64,000 nucleotides of DNA from Actinoplanes sp. NBRC 103695 (lineage in GTDB: Bacteria > Actinomycetota > Actinomycetes > Mycobacteriales > Micromonosporaceae): NCBI RefSeq assembly GCF_030269485.1, contig NZ_BSTL01000005.1, forward strand, positions 231,010-295,009. Direction: 5' to 3'. This document shows positions 41,801 through 51,057 of this stretch, in pieces; the first letter of the stretch is position 1, and the number at the start of each line of letters is the position of its first letter. The notes under the pieces were generated by a model. That model did no database searches. It saw nothing but the letters and a program-made list of their open reading frames with translations, and had not been told where the DNA came from. The translations under genes and the position numbers were made by a program.

Positions 41801-42219
41801 AGCTCGATCAGGAGCGTGTTCGGGCCCTCGTTCACGCTCTCCACCCGCATCATCGTGCGGAACCGTCCGGTCTCGACGGTCGCGCCGCGAGCACGCAGCG
41901 CGTCCACGAAGGCCAGGAAGATCGGTTCCGCGACCTCCGCCGGGGCGGCGGCCGACCACGTCGGCCGCCGCCCTTTGCGCGCGTCGCCGTAGAGCGTGAA
42001 CTGGCTGACCACGAGCAGGGGAGCGGCCAGGTCGGAAGCGGACTTCTCGTCCGGCAGCAGGCGCACCTCGTGCACCTTGCGGGCCAGGGTCGCCGCCTTC
42101 TCCTCGGTGTCGTCGTGCGTGACGCCGACCAGCACCAGCAGCCCGGGGCCGATCGCGCCGACCACCTCGCCGCCGACCGTCACACTGGCCCGGCTCACCG
42201 TCTGCACCAGCGCCCGCAT
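41797..42219 (-). CDS. dtd: D-aminoacyl-tRNA deacylase
   Basis: Dtd hydrolyses D-aminoacyl-tRNA and Gly-tRNA(Ala). The 140-residue protein carries the two signature motifs [17 protein letters not shown] and NEGPNT (form NxGPxT). It starts with [13 protein letters not shown]. The ATG overlaps the stop of the upstream kinase-like gene by one base (TGATG), so the two are coupled. Confidence 0.93.
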   Translation of the reverse strand: MRALVQTVSRASVTVGGEVVGAIGPGLLVLVGVTHDDTEEKAATLARKVHEVRLLPDEKSASDLAAPLLVVSQFTLYGDARKGRRPTWSAAAPAEVAEPIFLAFVDALRARGATVETGRFRTMMRVESVNEGPNTLLIEL

Positions 42220-42866
42220 CAGCTCTCTCCTAGCATCCGCGCGACGGCCGGAGCCAGCGACCCGTCGTCGTCCAGGGACAGTTGCCGCATCCGCACCCGC
42301 ACGGCGTCGTCCAGCAGCCGGAACGGGTCGCCGGGCGCAACCGCCAGGAACGCGTCCAGGAGTTCGCCCGCCGGCGCCGACCAGACATGCTCGCCGTCGG
42401 TCGCCACCATCGCCAGGATCAGCGCCGACAGGCCGGTGTCCAGGTCGGGGTGCCCGTCCCGGGCGTTCACCCAGTCGATCACCACCGGGCCACGTCCGGT
42501 CAGCATCACGTTCTCCGGGTGCAGGTCCAGGTGGAGGATGCGCCCGGTGCCACCGGGCAGCGGCGGCAGGTCGTGCAGGCGGCGCAGCAGGTCGGCGAGG
42601 ACCGTGGCGGACTCGCCGATCGGCACCCGGCCCTCAGCCATCGCGACGGCCATCGTCGGGCCGTGCAGGCGCTCCATCTCCAGGTCGCCGCCCCGGGCCG
42701 CGTACACCTCGGGGACCGGGTAGCCGAGGCTGCCCACGTACGCCATCAGCTCGGCCTCACCGCTGACGTCGGTCATCCAGCGGTGGCGGCGCAACACCCG
42801 GCACTCGTCCAGGGCGTACACGTCCGCCTCGTTCCCCGAGGCCAGCAGCTCAAGGTCGGAACTCAC
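42219..42866 (-). CDS. APH-family phosphotransferase-like protein
   Basis: A 215-residue protein kinase-fold phosphotransferase. Seen motifs: the catalytic loop [13 protein letters not shown] (H-D-x-x-x-x-N form), the metal-binding [13 protein letters not shown], and a short N-lobe with [15 protein letters not shown]. It is short for aminoglycoside kinases (about 260) and the substrate is unknown. GTG 42866 is taken as the start; ATG 42899 is possible but leaves 9 bp to the divergent NACHT gene. Confidence 0.78.
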   Translation of the reverse strand: MSSDLELLASGNEADVYALDECRVLRRHRWMTDVSGEAELMAYVGSLGYPVPEVYAARGGDLEMERLHGPTMAVAMAEGRVPIGESATVLADLLRRLHDLPPLPGGTGRILHLDLHPENVMLTGRGPVVIDWVNARDGHPDLDTGLSALILAMVATDGEHVWSAPAGELLDAFLAVAPGDPFRLLDDAVRVRMRQLSLDDDGSLAPAVARMLGES

Positions 42867-42908
42867 CCGGGGCACGCTACCGGAGCGTTGGTGCACCATC
42901 ATGGAGCG

Positions 42909-45900
42909 ATGGCTCCGAGGTTGCGCTACGCCGACGCCGTCCGTCTGCTCGGCGGGTCCGGCCCGATCGCGGACGCCGTGGACAACCTGCTCGGCAGCGC
43001 CCTGTCGCTGGCCACGGCCGGTGGCAGCGACGTCGCGCTGGGCCTGTTCGACGCCAAGGCGGAGATGGTCCGGCTGGGCCGGCTCGCCGCCGGGCAGTTG
43101 CAGGACCGATGGACCGGGTACGGCCGGTACGACCGCAACCTTCGCCTCCAGGCGGCGCACGGGGTGCTCGTGCTGACCGCGTTCTTCGAGGCGTTCGACG
43201 AGATCGTGCGGGTGGCCGATTTCCCGGCGCCCGAGCTGAGCCGCGACGACCAGGTGCTGCTCGCCGGTGGCGCCGCGCTGCACGGCGACTGGCTGCGTGT
43301 CCTGCTCCAGTCGCCGCTGCCGGTCCCGGCCGCCGAACGCCGCTACCACCAGCTGCTCGCCGAGCTGCGGGAGTGGTACACCGCCGCCGGCGACTACTTC
43401 TGCGGCTACCTCGAGGGGCTGGCTGAGTGGGACCGTGCCGACGACCGGGCACGCGCGGCGGTCACCCGGCTGACCCGCGAGCAGCTGCCGGAACGGGCCG
43501 TTCTGCACTACGAGGAGGGCCACCGCCGGCTCGCCGTGGAGGTCCCCGAGTTCGCGATCTGGGTGGACCGGGCCGAGTCCCGGGCGGTGGGCCGCGGCCT
43601 CCAGGAACTGGAACTCACCCTCAGGCGAACCACGGCCGGCAGCGACCCGGACAGTCACCGGGCGGCGCTGGCGACGGCGTACCGGGCCGAGCTGGACCGG
43701 CCCATCCTCGGCGGGGACACCAGCGAGCTGACCATCCCGCTGCTCGGCGAGGCCTACGTGGACGCGCTGTTCCGGGCGCAGGAGTGCGGTCCCGGGTCGA
43801 AGCCCGGCGACGAGGAGTGGTGGTCCGCCGCCCCGGTGCGCCGCGACCTGTCCGGCTTCCTGGTCCGCTACCTGATCACCCCGCAGGCGGCGGTCGCGCC
43901 GATGCTGCTGCTCGGGCACCCCGGCGCCGGCAAGTCGGCACTGACCCGGATCCTCGCCGCCCGGCTCCCGGCCACCGACTTCCTCGCCGTCCGGGTGGTG
44001 CTGCGCGAGGTGCCGGCCGACGCGCCGGTGCAGGACCAGATCGAGCACGCGCTGCGCGCCGCCATCCACGAGTCGGTCGCCTGGGCCGACCTGTCCCGGT
44101 CGGCGGGCGGCGCGATGCCGGTCGTGCTGCTCGACGGGTACGACGAGCTGCTCCAGGCCACCGGCGTGCACCGGTCCGACTATCTGCAGCGGGTCGTCGA
44201 GTTCCAGCGGGCCGAGGCGGTGCAGGGCCGGCCGGTGGCGGTGATCGTGACGAGCAGGCTGGCGGTCGCGGACCGGGCCCGGATGGTCGAGGACAGCGTG
44301 GCGCTGCGGCTGGAGCCGTTCGACGGCCGGCAGGTGGAACGCTGGCTGACCACGTGGAACGCGGCCAACCGGCGGTCGCTGGCGCGTCGTGATCTGCGTA
44401 CGCTGCCGAAGAAGGTCGTTGATCGTTTCCCCGACCTGGTCCGGCAGCCCCTGCTCCTGCTCATGCTGGCCCTGTACGACGCGGGCGAGAACGCGCTGCA
44501 GAACGCCGGCGGCACCTTCGGCACCGTGCAGCTCTACGACCGGTTGCTGCACGACTTCGCGCTGCGTGAGGTGCGCCGATGGCACGACGACGTGCCGGAG
44601 CACGAACTGTCCGGCCTGGTCGCCGACGAGCTGATGCGGCTGTCCGTGGTGGCGTTCGGGATGTTCAACCGCGGCCGCCAGTGGGTGACCGAGCGTGAGC
44701 TGGACGACGACCTCACCGGCCTCGGCATCGAACCGGTCCGCCCCGGCCGCACCGAGGACTTCCGCAGCCCGCTGACCGTCGGCCAGGAGATCGTCGGACG
44801 GTTCTTCTTCATCCAGCGCGCGCAGGCCACCCAGGACGGCCGGGCCCTGCAGACGTACGAGTTCCTGCACGCCACGTTCGGTGAGTACCTGGTCGCCCGC
44901 CTGCTGGCCGGCATCCTTCAGGAGAACGCCGCGCGGGAGGTCAACCTGATCGGCCGCCTGGGCACCGGCAGCGGTGACGACGGGCTGCTGCGCGGGTTGC
45001 TCGGCTACACGCCGCTGACCGTCCGCAACACGGTGCTTGCCTTCGTCGCCGAGCTGCTCGCCACGAGCGAGGTCAGCGCGAGGTCCGTCCGGGACTGGCT
45101 GGTGCGGCGGTTGCAGGCCGTCCTCCTCCGGCCGGAGACGACACCTCTGGCGTACGGGAAACTACCGAAGCGTGCCGACCACTGGATGGGGATCTACACC
45201 CTGAACCTGGCCCTGCTCGCCCTGGCCTGCGGCGAACCGCTGCGCGCGAGCGACATCTGGACCCGCGCCCAGGACCCGGCCCACTGGCTGCGGAGCCTGG
45301 CGCTGGGCTGGCGGGCGGCGGCGCCGAGCTCGTCCTGGTTCGGCGTGATGGCCTACGTCGACGTGCGCCGCGTCCGCACCGATGACGGCCGCAACGACGT
45401 CGTGCTGGCCCGCACCGAGGGCGGCCCGGTCGAGAAGCTGGACATGCTCTGGGCGTTCCGCGAGGACGGCTCGCGGCCGTTCCGGGCGGCCTACGACATG
45501 GGCGAGGCGCTCCGCTCGATGCACCTCAGCAACAACCTGAGCGACGACGTCCTCCGGCACACCGCCGACCCCTTGCTGGAGCACCTGCCGGGCGCGGTCA
45601 CCCAGTTCGTCGTGCACGGCCCCGGCGACGCCGAGTCGGTGGCACACAGCCTGCTGCTCGTCGAAATGTCGTCGCTCGGGGACGACGACGTGGCGCTTCG
45701 GCGTGCCTACGACCGCGCGGTGAGGGCGGTCTCCTTCGCCGCGGCCGAGGGGGAGGACGACGATCGTGAGGTCCTCTGGCTGCTACGCATGGTGGTGCGC
45801 GACGCCGAGCGGATCGGCCGGGACGACCTCGCCCGGCATTGCGACGAACTCGCCGACTGCGCCGTCTTCGGCTCGTTCCGAGTGCTCGACGCCTTGAAGG

Positions 45901-45950
45901 CCTGTCAGAGAGCCGCCGAGGTTGACCATCAGGGCAGACTGTCGGAATGA
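42909..45950 (+). CDS. NACHT-family NTPase, probable immune or stress protein
   Basis: A 1013-residue STAND-type NTPase. Residues 1-300 are helical and lack a recognisable effector enzyme, similar in layout to the NACHT N-terminal helical domains of bacterial NACHT proteins. The NTPase has Walker A GHPGAGKSA at 336-344, the NACHT-type Walker B LLDGYDEL at 407-414, the sensor VIVTSR, and the late motif EFLHATFGEYLVARLL. The remaining 350 residues are helical without clear LRR or TPR repeats and probably sense a ligand. Several bacterial NACHT proteins defend against phages; this use here is inferred, supported by the DarTG operon next door. It starts 43 bp from the divergent kinase-like gene. 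Confidence 0.85.
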   Translation: MAPRLRYADAVRLLGGSGPIADAVDNLLGSALSLATAGGSDVALGLFDAKAEMVRLGRLAAGQLQDRWTGYGRYDRNLRLQAAHGVLVLTAFFEAFDEIVRVADFPAPELSRDDQVLLAGGAALHGDWLRVLLQSPLPVPAAERRYHQLLAELREWYTAAGDYFCGYLEGLAEWDRADDRARAAVTRLTREQLPERAVLHYEEGHRRLAVEVPEFAIWVDRAESRAVGRGLQELELTLRRTTAGSDPDSHRAALATAYRAELDRPILGGDTSELTIPLLGEAYVDALFRAQECGPGSKPGDEEWWSAAPVRRDLSGFLVRYLITPQAAVAPMLLLGHPGAGKSALTRILAARLPATDFLAVRVVLREVPADAPVQDQIEHALRAAIHESVAWADLSRSAGGAMPVVLLDGYDELLQATGVHRSDYLQRVVEFQRAEAVQGRPVAVIVTSRLAVADRARMVEDSVALRLEPFDGRQVERWLTTWNAANRRSLARRDLRTLPKKVVDRFPDLVRQPLLLLMLALYDAGENALQNAGGTFGTVQLYDRLLHDFALREVRRWHDDVPEHELSGLVADELMRLSVVAFGMFNRGRQWVTERELDDDLTGLGIEPVRPGRTEDFRSPLTVGQEIVGRFFFIQRAQATQDGRALQTYEFLHATFGEYLVARLLAGILQENAAREVNLIGRLGTGSGDDGLLRGLLGYTPLTVRNTVLAFVAELLATSEVSARSVRDWLVRRLQAVLLRPETTPLAYGKLPKRADHWMGIYTLNLALLALACGEPLRASDIWTRAQDPAHWLRSLALGWRAAAPSSSWFGVMAYVDVRRVRTDDGRNDVVLARTEGGPVEKLDMLWAFREDGSRPFRAAYDMGEALRSMHLSNNLSDDVLRHTADPLLEHLPGAVTQFVVHGPGDAESVAHSLLLVEMSSLGDDDVALRRAYDRAVRAVSFAAAEGEDDDREVLWLLRMVVRDAERIGRDDLARHCDELADCAVFGSFRVLDALKACQRAAEVDHQGRLSE

Positions 45951-46006
45951 CGATGTAGCGGGATCAGCAGCTGCTTCGACACTGGAGAATTCGAGTGGTC
46001 CAGACG

Positions 46007-47095
46007 CTAACCGGCTGTGGTCGACGTCGGCAGAAGCCGAACCTCGGCCAGTCGCTGGGCCGCCAGAGCGACGTGCCTGGGCGTGAACATGCGAGCCTTG
46101 CGGAGACTCCAGGACGCGACTCGATCCGCGAGTTCTTGCGGATCGGCGGTCTCGGGGCTGTGCGTCGACGCGAAGTGAACCGTTGCGAGTAACTCGAGGC
46201 TGTAGGGAGTCTCGAAGCCCTCGACCAGGCGAACTAGTGCGTCCAACTGCTCCTGATCGTCGCCGTTGCGGCCCAGCATGTCGTCAGCGGCTTCGGCGCT
46301 CTTTCGAACAGGGTTGATCGGTACGAACTCGGTCACCCGGGCCGACCTGTCACCCAGACCCGTCAGGTGGTGACCTTCCATCGCGTCCAGCGTCTGTCCC
46401 AGCGCCGGAGCGTACGGTCCGTAGGTCCCACGAACGAAGTCAAGCCTCAACGGTGCACCGAGAGCTTGCAGGAAATAGGCGAGCTTCTGGATTTCGAGCT
46501 CGCTGATGCCGTTACGCACTTCCTGGAGCCGCGCGCGTTCGAGGTATCGGCTGATGGCAGCAACCAGCAGCGCCCGCGACCGCGTCAGTGGTGGCTGCGG
46601 CGTCGCGTTCGGCATCGCTTGTGGGGACGGCGCTCCAGCCGGTGCGAATACAACGGCCCGTACGTCCGGCATCCGAGCGCATGCCTGTTCGATCAACGGG
46701 CGGACCTCATCCCAGGAGAGGCCACCGTTGCCACAGCCCAGAGCCGGTATGGCTATGGATTTGACGCCGAGCTCGCCAACCGTCGTGACAAGAGACTCCA
46801 AGCCGGCGGATACATCCTCCAACCGAGAGGAGCTTCTCCAGTGCTGCTTGGTCGGAAAGTTGAGTACATATCGTCGTGGCCCGAGAACGCCGGTGTCGAA
46901 GGCCCAGACGTGGCCGAGTCGCACGTCACCGCGCTCGCAGGCAGCCTGGTACGCGCGGAAGTTCGCTGGAAACGCTCGCTTGAACTGCAGCGCGATCCCC
47001 TTGCCCATGACGCCGACGGTGTTGACCGTGTTGACGAGCGCCTCAACGTCAGACGTCAGAAGGTTGCCGGTTCCAGGTTCGATCACGTTCCTCAC
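46007..47095 (-). CDS. darG: DarG antitoxin, DNA ADP-ribosylglycohydrolase
   Basis: DarG removes ADP-ribose from thymidine in DNA and also binds the toxin DarT. The 362 residues comprise an N-terminal macrodomain (about 1-155: GNLLTSDVEALVNTVNTVGV, GKGIALQFK, IPALGCGNGGLSW) and a C-terminal helical domain (about 165-360: GISELEIQKLAYFLQALG, GTYGPYAP) that neutralises DarT by binding. It is intact. The ATG overlaps the darT stop (ATGA), the usual toxin-first operon. Base composition is visibly less GC-rich than the neighbours, suggesting horizontal acquisition. Confidence 0.92.
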   Translation of the reverse strand: MRNVIEPGTGNLLTSDVEALVNTVNTVGVMGKGIALQFKRAFPANFRAYQAACERGDVRLGHVWAFDTGVLGPRRYVLNFPTKQHWRSSSRLEDVSAGLESLVTTVGELGVKSIAIPALGCGNGGLSWDEVRPLIEQACARMPDVRAVVFAPAGAPSPQAMPNATPQPPLTRSRALLVAAISRYLERARLQEVRNGISELEIQKLAYFLQALGAPLRLDFVRGTYGPYAPALGQTLDAMEGHHLTGLGDRSARVTEFVPINPVRKSAEAADDMLGRNGDDQEQLDALVRLVEGFETPYSLELLATVHFASTHSPETADPQELADRVASWSLRKARMFTPRHVALAAQRLAEVRLLPTSTTAG

Positions 47096-47771
47096 CTCCG
47101 CTCATAGCCGTAGTCCCAGCCGGGTCTGACAATAATTCGCTGACCCAACGCATGATCCACTAGAAGTTTACCGACTTGAGACGCGAGTTCCTCGCTCTGA
47201 ACGGCGACCCATCGGATGACGGTCAACGGCAACTCGCCGTAGACCAAGAACTCGGCCTGTCGTCTCCGCTGACGGTCCAGATCTTCTGGTGTGCTGTTCC
47301 AGCGCTGAGCCGACATGAGAGGCCAGTCGACCATCTGAGCCATGTCCTGGAGGTCAGCGGTGAACTCGGTCGTTGCCGTCGCGGCGTTGCCGTCTGTCGC
47401 GACCCATGTCGAGCCGGCGTCGATTACCGCGCCCACGGACGTGATGAGGTAGATGAGTGGTTTGTCGCCGCCGGAGTAGCGGTTGGGGATGCCGTCGCGG
47501 CGGTCGCACGCGATGCGATACATCATCGGTGACCGGGTCGCGAAATAAACGGGACATAGTCGCCGACCCGGCCACCGGGCTCGACGGGAATGACGCGCCG
47601 CCGCCTCGATTCCTTGATCTCCGGATCGCCGACCTCGGTCCTCGTCATCCCCTCCCGAGCCGCCGAGTCGCAGCGCAGCAAGCCTGCCGCCCGAATCGCT
47701 CCGAGGTTGTCGACATGGGTGAAGTGGTAGATCCAGCGGTCAGCGGCGGCTGGAACAACTGACTGCGCCAT
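47092..47771 (-). pseudogene. darT: DarT DNA ADP-ribosyltransferase toxin, frameshifted
   Basis: DarT attaches ADP-ribose to thymidine in single-stranded DNA. The first frame (47771 to 47523) gives the N-terminal NAD-binding part, including YHFTHVDNLGAIRAAGL and DYVPF. The second frame (47526 to 47092) gives MMYRIACDRR and the catalytic-Glu segment RRQAEFLVYGELP. The family sequence across the junction is VPFYF.T.SPMMY; here VPF is followed by ISRPGHR and a stop. Adding one T to the TTT run at 47547-47549 (minus strand) restores YFATRSPMMY exactly. The two frames overlap as ATGA, so reinitiation could still make a fragment. All catalytic residues otherwise survive. Confidence 0.88.
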
Positions 47772-47889
47772 GCTGTAGTTGTCTCCGTCCCGGCGGCCTG
47801 GCTCCGTGGCGGAACGAGGATGTCATCTATCGGCATCGGAGAGAAAGCCGACGTGTCCGATGACCGTCGCCGGGAAGGACAGGACCAAG

Positions 47890-48456
47890 ATGACGATGTC
47901 GCTGCCGATCGACGCCGCGGCCAATGAGCTGCTCTCCACCGACCCGCTGGCGCTGCTGATCGGGATGACGCTGGACCAGCAGGACAAGCTGGAGAGGGCG
48001 TTCAACTCGCCGTACGTGCTGTCCCAGCGCCTCGGGCACGTGCCCACCGTCGCGGAACTCGCCGGGTTCGACCTGGACGAGTTGATCGCGGTCTTCGCGG
48101 GGCCGCCGGCTCTGCACCGGTTCCCGAAGGCCATGGCGGGACGGGTGCAGGAAGTGTGCCGGGTGCTCCTCGAGCGGTATGACGGCGACGCGGCCAACCT
48201 GTGGAAGGACGCGGACAGCGGGGTGGAGCTGGTCAAGCGGGTGGCTTCGCTGCCGGGGTTCGGCAAGCAGAAGTCGCAGATCTTCGCGGCGCTGCTCGGC
48301 AAGCAGTTCGGTGTGCGGCCGGACGGGTGGCGGGAAGCGGCCGGACACTACGGCGAAGAAGGGTCGTACCGGTCGGTGGCGGACATCGTCGACCAGGGCT
48401 CGCTGGAGAAGGTCAGGGCGTACAAGAAAGAGATGAATGCGGCCGCCAAGGCCTGA
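47890..48456 (+). CDS. HhH-GPD base-excision DNA repair protein (TIGR03252-like)
   Basis: A 188-residue DNA glycosylase-fold protein of an actinobacterial family. The helix-hairpin-helix reads VASLPGFGKQKSQIFAALLG and is preceded by an all-helical domain starting TDPLALLIGMTLDQQ. No glycosylase lysine is obvious, and no iron-sulfur cysteines are present. ATG 47890 is favoured by GGAAGGACAGGA upstream; ATG 47860 would add ten residues. Confidence 0.82.
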   Translation: MTMSLPIDAAANELLSTDPLALLIGMTLDQQDKLERAFNSPYVLSQRLGHVPTVAELAGFDLDELIAVFAGPPALHRFPKAMAGRVQEVCRVLLERYDGDAANLWKDADSGVELVKRVASLPGFGKQKSQIFAALLGKQFGVRPDGWREAAGHYGEEGSYRSVADIVDQGSLEKVRAYKKEMNAAAKA

Positions 48457-48496
48457 CCGGGCTCATCATCGGCGTGCTCGCGCCGAACGGACTGCT

Positions 48497-49963
48497 GTGA
48501 AGCTGCTCGCGGCCGGGGTCCTTGCGGGGGTGACGCTGCAGGCCGCGCTGTTCGCCACCGGCTTCGCGCCGTCGCTGGTGATCGCCGGCAGCTGTCTGGT
48601 GCTGGTCGCGGCCGCGGCGGGAGCTTTCGTCGTCACCCGCCGGGCGCGGGGGACCACCGGCGCCGAGCGGCGAGCCTGGCTGTGCACCGCCGTGGGCCTG
48701 GGCGCCTGGGCGATCGGCTGCACCCTGCATCTGATCGACGCGGTCGGTGGTGTCGAGCGGATCCCGCCGCGCCCGGCCGACCTGTTCAGCGGCATCGCCA
48801 CCGTGCTACCGGCGGTCAGCCTGATCATCGGGCCGGGCGCGCCGATGACGTGGAACGTTCGGTTCCGCATGATCCTGGACGGCGCCATGGTGGCGGTCGC
48901 CCTGTTCGTGCCCGCCTGGCCCTATCTGCTCGGGCCCGCGTCCGAGCTGGTCGGGCCGGGTGGCGGGGCGATGGGCGTGGCCTTCCCCGTGGTCCAGATC
49001 ATCGCGCTGTCCGTCGCCATCGTGCTGCTGTCGCGGTCGCGGTCGCGGGCGGTCACCGCGTACACGGTGCTGGCCGTCGCGTACGGATCGCTCGCGGTCT
49101 GTGCTCTCACCTACAGTGCGGTCACGCTGTACGGGCACACCTGGCAGCTGACCGCGGTGTCCGGGTTCTTCCTCGCCGCCACGGTGGTGCTCGCCGGCGT
49201 CGTCCGCTACGACATGCCGGCCATCGACAGCCCGTGGCTCGCCGCACCCACCGGTGCCCGGGCCGGCCTGCCGTACGTACCCGTGGTCGTCGCCTTCGTC
49301 GTGGCCGCCGCCGAACGCCTGCGTGGCGACACCGGCGACGTCCTCACCGCCGCGCTGTTCGTGCTCTTCGCCCTGGTCCTGGTGCGGCAGTTCCTGGCCC
49401 TGCGCGGCAACACGCTGCTGCTGACCGAGGTGGAGCAGCAGCGCGAGCAGCTCGCCGACCAGGCCACCCACGACGACCTCACCGGCCTGAGCAACCGCAA
49501 GCACCTGCACCAGCAGGCGGGGCTGAGCCTGCGCACCGGCGAACCGGTGGCGCTGCTGCTGATCGACCTGGACCACTTCAAGCAGGTCAACGACAGCAGG
49601 GGCCACGCGGCCGGCGACGCTGTGCTGGTCAAGGTGGCCGAGGTGCTGCACGCGGCGGTCCCGGCCGGGCACACGGTGGCCCGTCTCGGCGGCGACGAGT
49701 TCGCCGTCTTCCTGCGGCCGGCGCCTTCGATCGACGAGGCCCGCCTCATCGCGGAGCGGATCAGCGCGGGCGTCGCGCTGATCGGCGCCCGGGTCGGCGC
49801 GAGCATCGGCGTCGCCTACGAAACCACCGGCCGGGCCACGATCGGCATGCTCCTGAGCGACGCCGACGCCGCCCTCTACCAGGTCAAGGCCAGCGGCAAG
49901 GGCAAGGTGAGGCTGAGCCCGCGGACCAAGGTGGGCAGTGCGGGGCAGACGGTGCAAGGATGA
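48497..49963 (+). CDS. membrane-bound diguanylate cyclase (GGDEF)
   Basis: The protein should make cyclic di-GMP. Of 488 residues, the first 300 hold about eight to nine membrane helices with no periplasmic sensor domain of size, and about 325-475 form the GGDEF domain with DDLTGLSNRKHL, the metal/substrate loop DLDHFKQVND and an intact active site RLGGDEFAVF. The RxxD inhibitory site normally five residues before GGDEF is absent, so product feedback is unlikely. No EAL domain. GTG 48497 has no clear ribosome site. Confidence 0.88.
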   Translation: MKLLAAGVLAGVTLQAALFATGFAPSLVIAGSCLVLVAAAAGAFVVTRRARGTTGAERRAWLCTAVGLGAWAIGCTLHLIDAVGGVERIPPRPADLFSGIATVLPAVSLIIGPGAPMTWNVRFRMILDGAMVAVALFVPAWPYLLGPASELVGPGGGAMGVAFPVVQIIALSVAIVLLSRSRSRAVTAYTVLAVAYGSLAVCALTYSAVTLYGHTWQLTAVSGFFLAATVVLAGVVRYDMPAIDSPWLAAPTGARAGLPYVPVVVAFVVAAAERLRGDTGDVLTAALFVLFALVLVRQFLALRGNTLLLTEVEQQREQLADQATHDDLTGLSNRKHLHQQAGLSLRTGEPVALLLIDLDHFKQVNDSRGHAAGDAVLVKVAEVLHAAVPAGHTVARLGGDEFAVFLRPAPSIDEARLIAERISAGVALIGARVGASIGVAYETTGRATIGMLLSDADAALYQVKASGKGKVRLSPRTKVGSAGQTVQG

Positions 49964-49984
49964 GGAGACGATCGGAGATGCAGT

Positions 49985-50332
49985 GTGAAGAAGCAGCCGG
50001 AGCGGCCGGTGGTGATCACCGACGCCGCCCGCAGCCAGGGTGATCAGCTCCGCAGCCGGGAGATCCGGTACGTGTCGATGATGGCGCTGCGTGCCGCGTG
50101 CCTCATCACGGGAGCGGTGCTGATCAGCGTCAAGCCCCCGCTGCTGCCGCTGTGGCTGATCCTCTGTGCGGCCGGCATGGTGCTGCTGCCCTGGATGGCG
50201 GTGCTGATCGCGAACGACCGCCCGCCCAAGACCAAGGCCGAGCGGGCCGCGGCCATGCCGCAGCCCACCCAGCACGTGATCGAGCCGGCGTCCCCTGATC
50301 GGCCGGCCAGGGTCATCGACGCCGACGAGTGA
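49985..50332 (+). CDS. DUF3099 membrane protein
   Basis: A 115-residue small membrane protein of the actinobacterial DUF3099 family: N-terminal VITDAARSQGDQLRSREIRY, two membrane helices (about 31-50 and 53-75), and a polar tail. Function unknown. GTG 49985 follows GGAG. It starts 21 nt after the cyclase gene. Its TGA abuts the stop of the opposing gene within TGATCA. Confidence 0.82.
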   Translation: MKKQPERPVVITDAARSQGDQLRSREIRYVSMMALRAACLITGAVLISVKPPLLPLWLILCAAGMVLLPWMAVLIANDRPPKTKAERAAAMPQPTQHVIEPASPDRPARVIDADE

Positions 50333-50881
50333 TCAGCGTTTCAGCGTGAAGGTGAAGTCGCCGGAGAGCTTGCCGGTCAGCCGGACCGCCGAGACGGCCT
50401 TCCCTTCCGTGATCAGTCGTTCCACCTCCCCTCGGGCGAGGCCGAAACCCTCGGCGATGAGTCGCACCGGCCGGACCGGGATCCGTGCCGCGAAGCGGAC
50501 CGAGACGTCGACCACCTCGCAGTCCAGGTGATCCGATCCGCCGGTGTCGAGGCGCCAGGCGTCGTCCCAGTCCAGGGCGACGCGGTTGCGCTGGTGCACG
50601 AGCGGGTCCTGGAGCAGCTCGGCGGTCAGGCCGGGGTCGTTGTCGTGCAGCCGGTCCAGCAGTTCGGGCGGGATGGCGCGGACGTTCGTCCGCTCCAGCA
50701 CCGTGAGCTTCACGGTCTCCCCGCACCCGGTGCAGAGCGCGAGGAGCCAGACGTCGAGGAGCTTGTGGTTGGCGTTGACGCGAAATTTGCCGCTCGCCCG
50801 GAAGCGTCCGGACGGGCACGTGTGGCAGCGGCGGCGAATCAGCGGCAGGCGGGTGGGCACGACGGCCCAGTTTTTGAGCAC
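50333..50881 (-). CDS. DUF1062 family protein
   Basis: A 182-residue cytoplasmic protein with a probable zinc ribbon from two CxxC pairs (CHTC and CTGC), the central WLLALCTGCGETVKLTVLER and a C-terminal S4-like segment (EGFGLARGEVERLITEGK). The family is DUF1062; function unknown. GTG 50881 is the start by length. Confidence 0.8.
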   Translation of the reverse strand: MLKNWAVVPTRLPLIRRRCHTCPSGRFRASGKFRVNANHKLLDVWLLALCTGCGETVKLTVLERTNVRAIPPELLDRLHDNDPGLTAELLQDPLVHQRNRVALDWDDAWRLDTGGSDHLDCEVVDVSVRFAARIPVRPVRLIAEGFGLARGEVERLITEGKAVSAVRLTGKLSGDFTFTLKR

Positions 50882-51057
50882 AGAGGTACACCGGTTTCAG
50901 TGAGAAATTCCGCAGCAAGAAGGTGCGCGGCGCAGATGCGCGACGCGCGACGGGATCAGCGCTCGGTAGGTCTCACAGGGTGTACAAAGGTGCGCCTTCG
51001 CCTCGACGACTCGGTTCGCAGCACCGTAACGGCGCGGCTGGGCGGCGCTCCAGCGAA

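Noticed and set aside
42219..42866. Aminoglycoside resistance kinase
   Set aside because: It has the kinase-like catalytic motifs but is short and coupled to dtd; nothing supports antibiotic specificity, so only the family is called.
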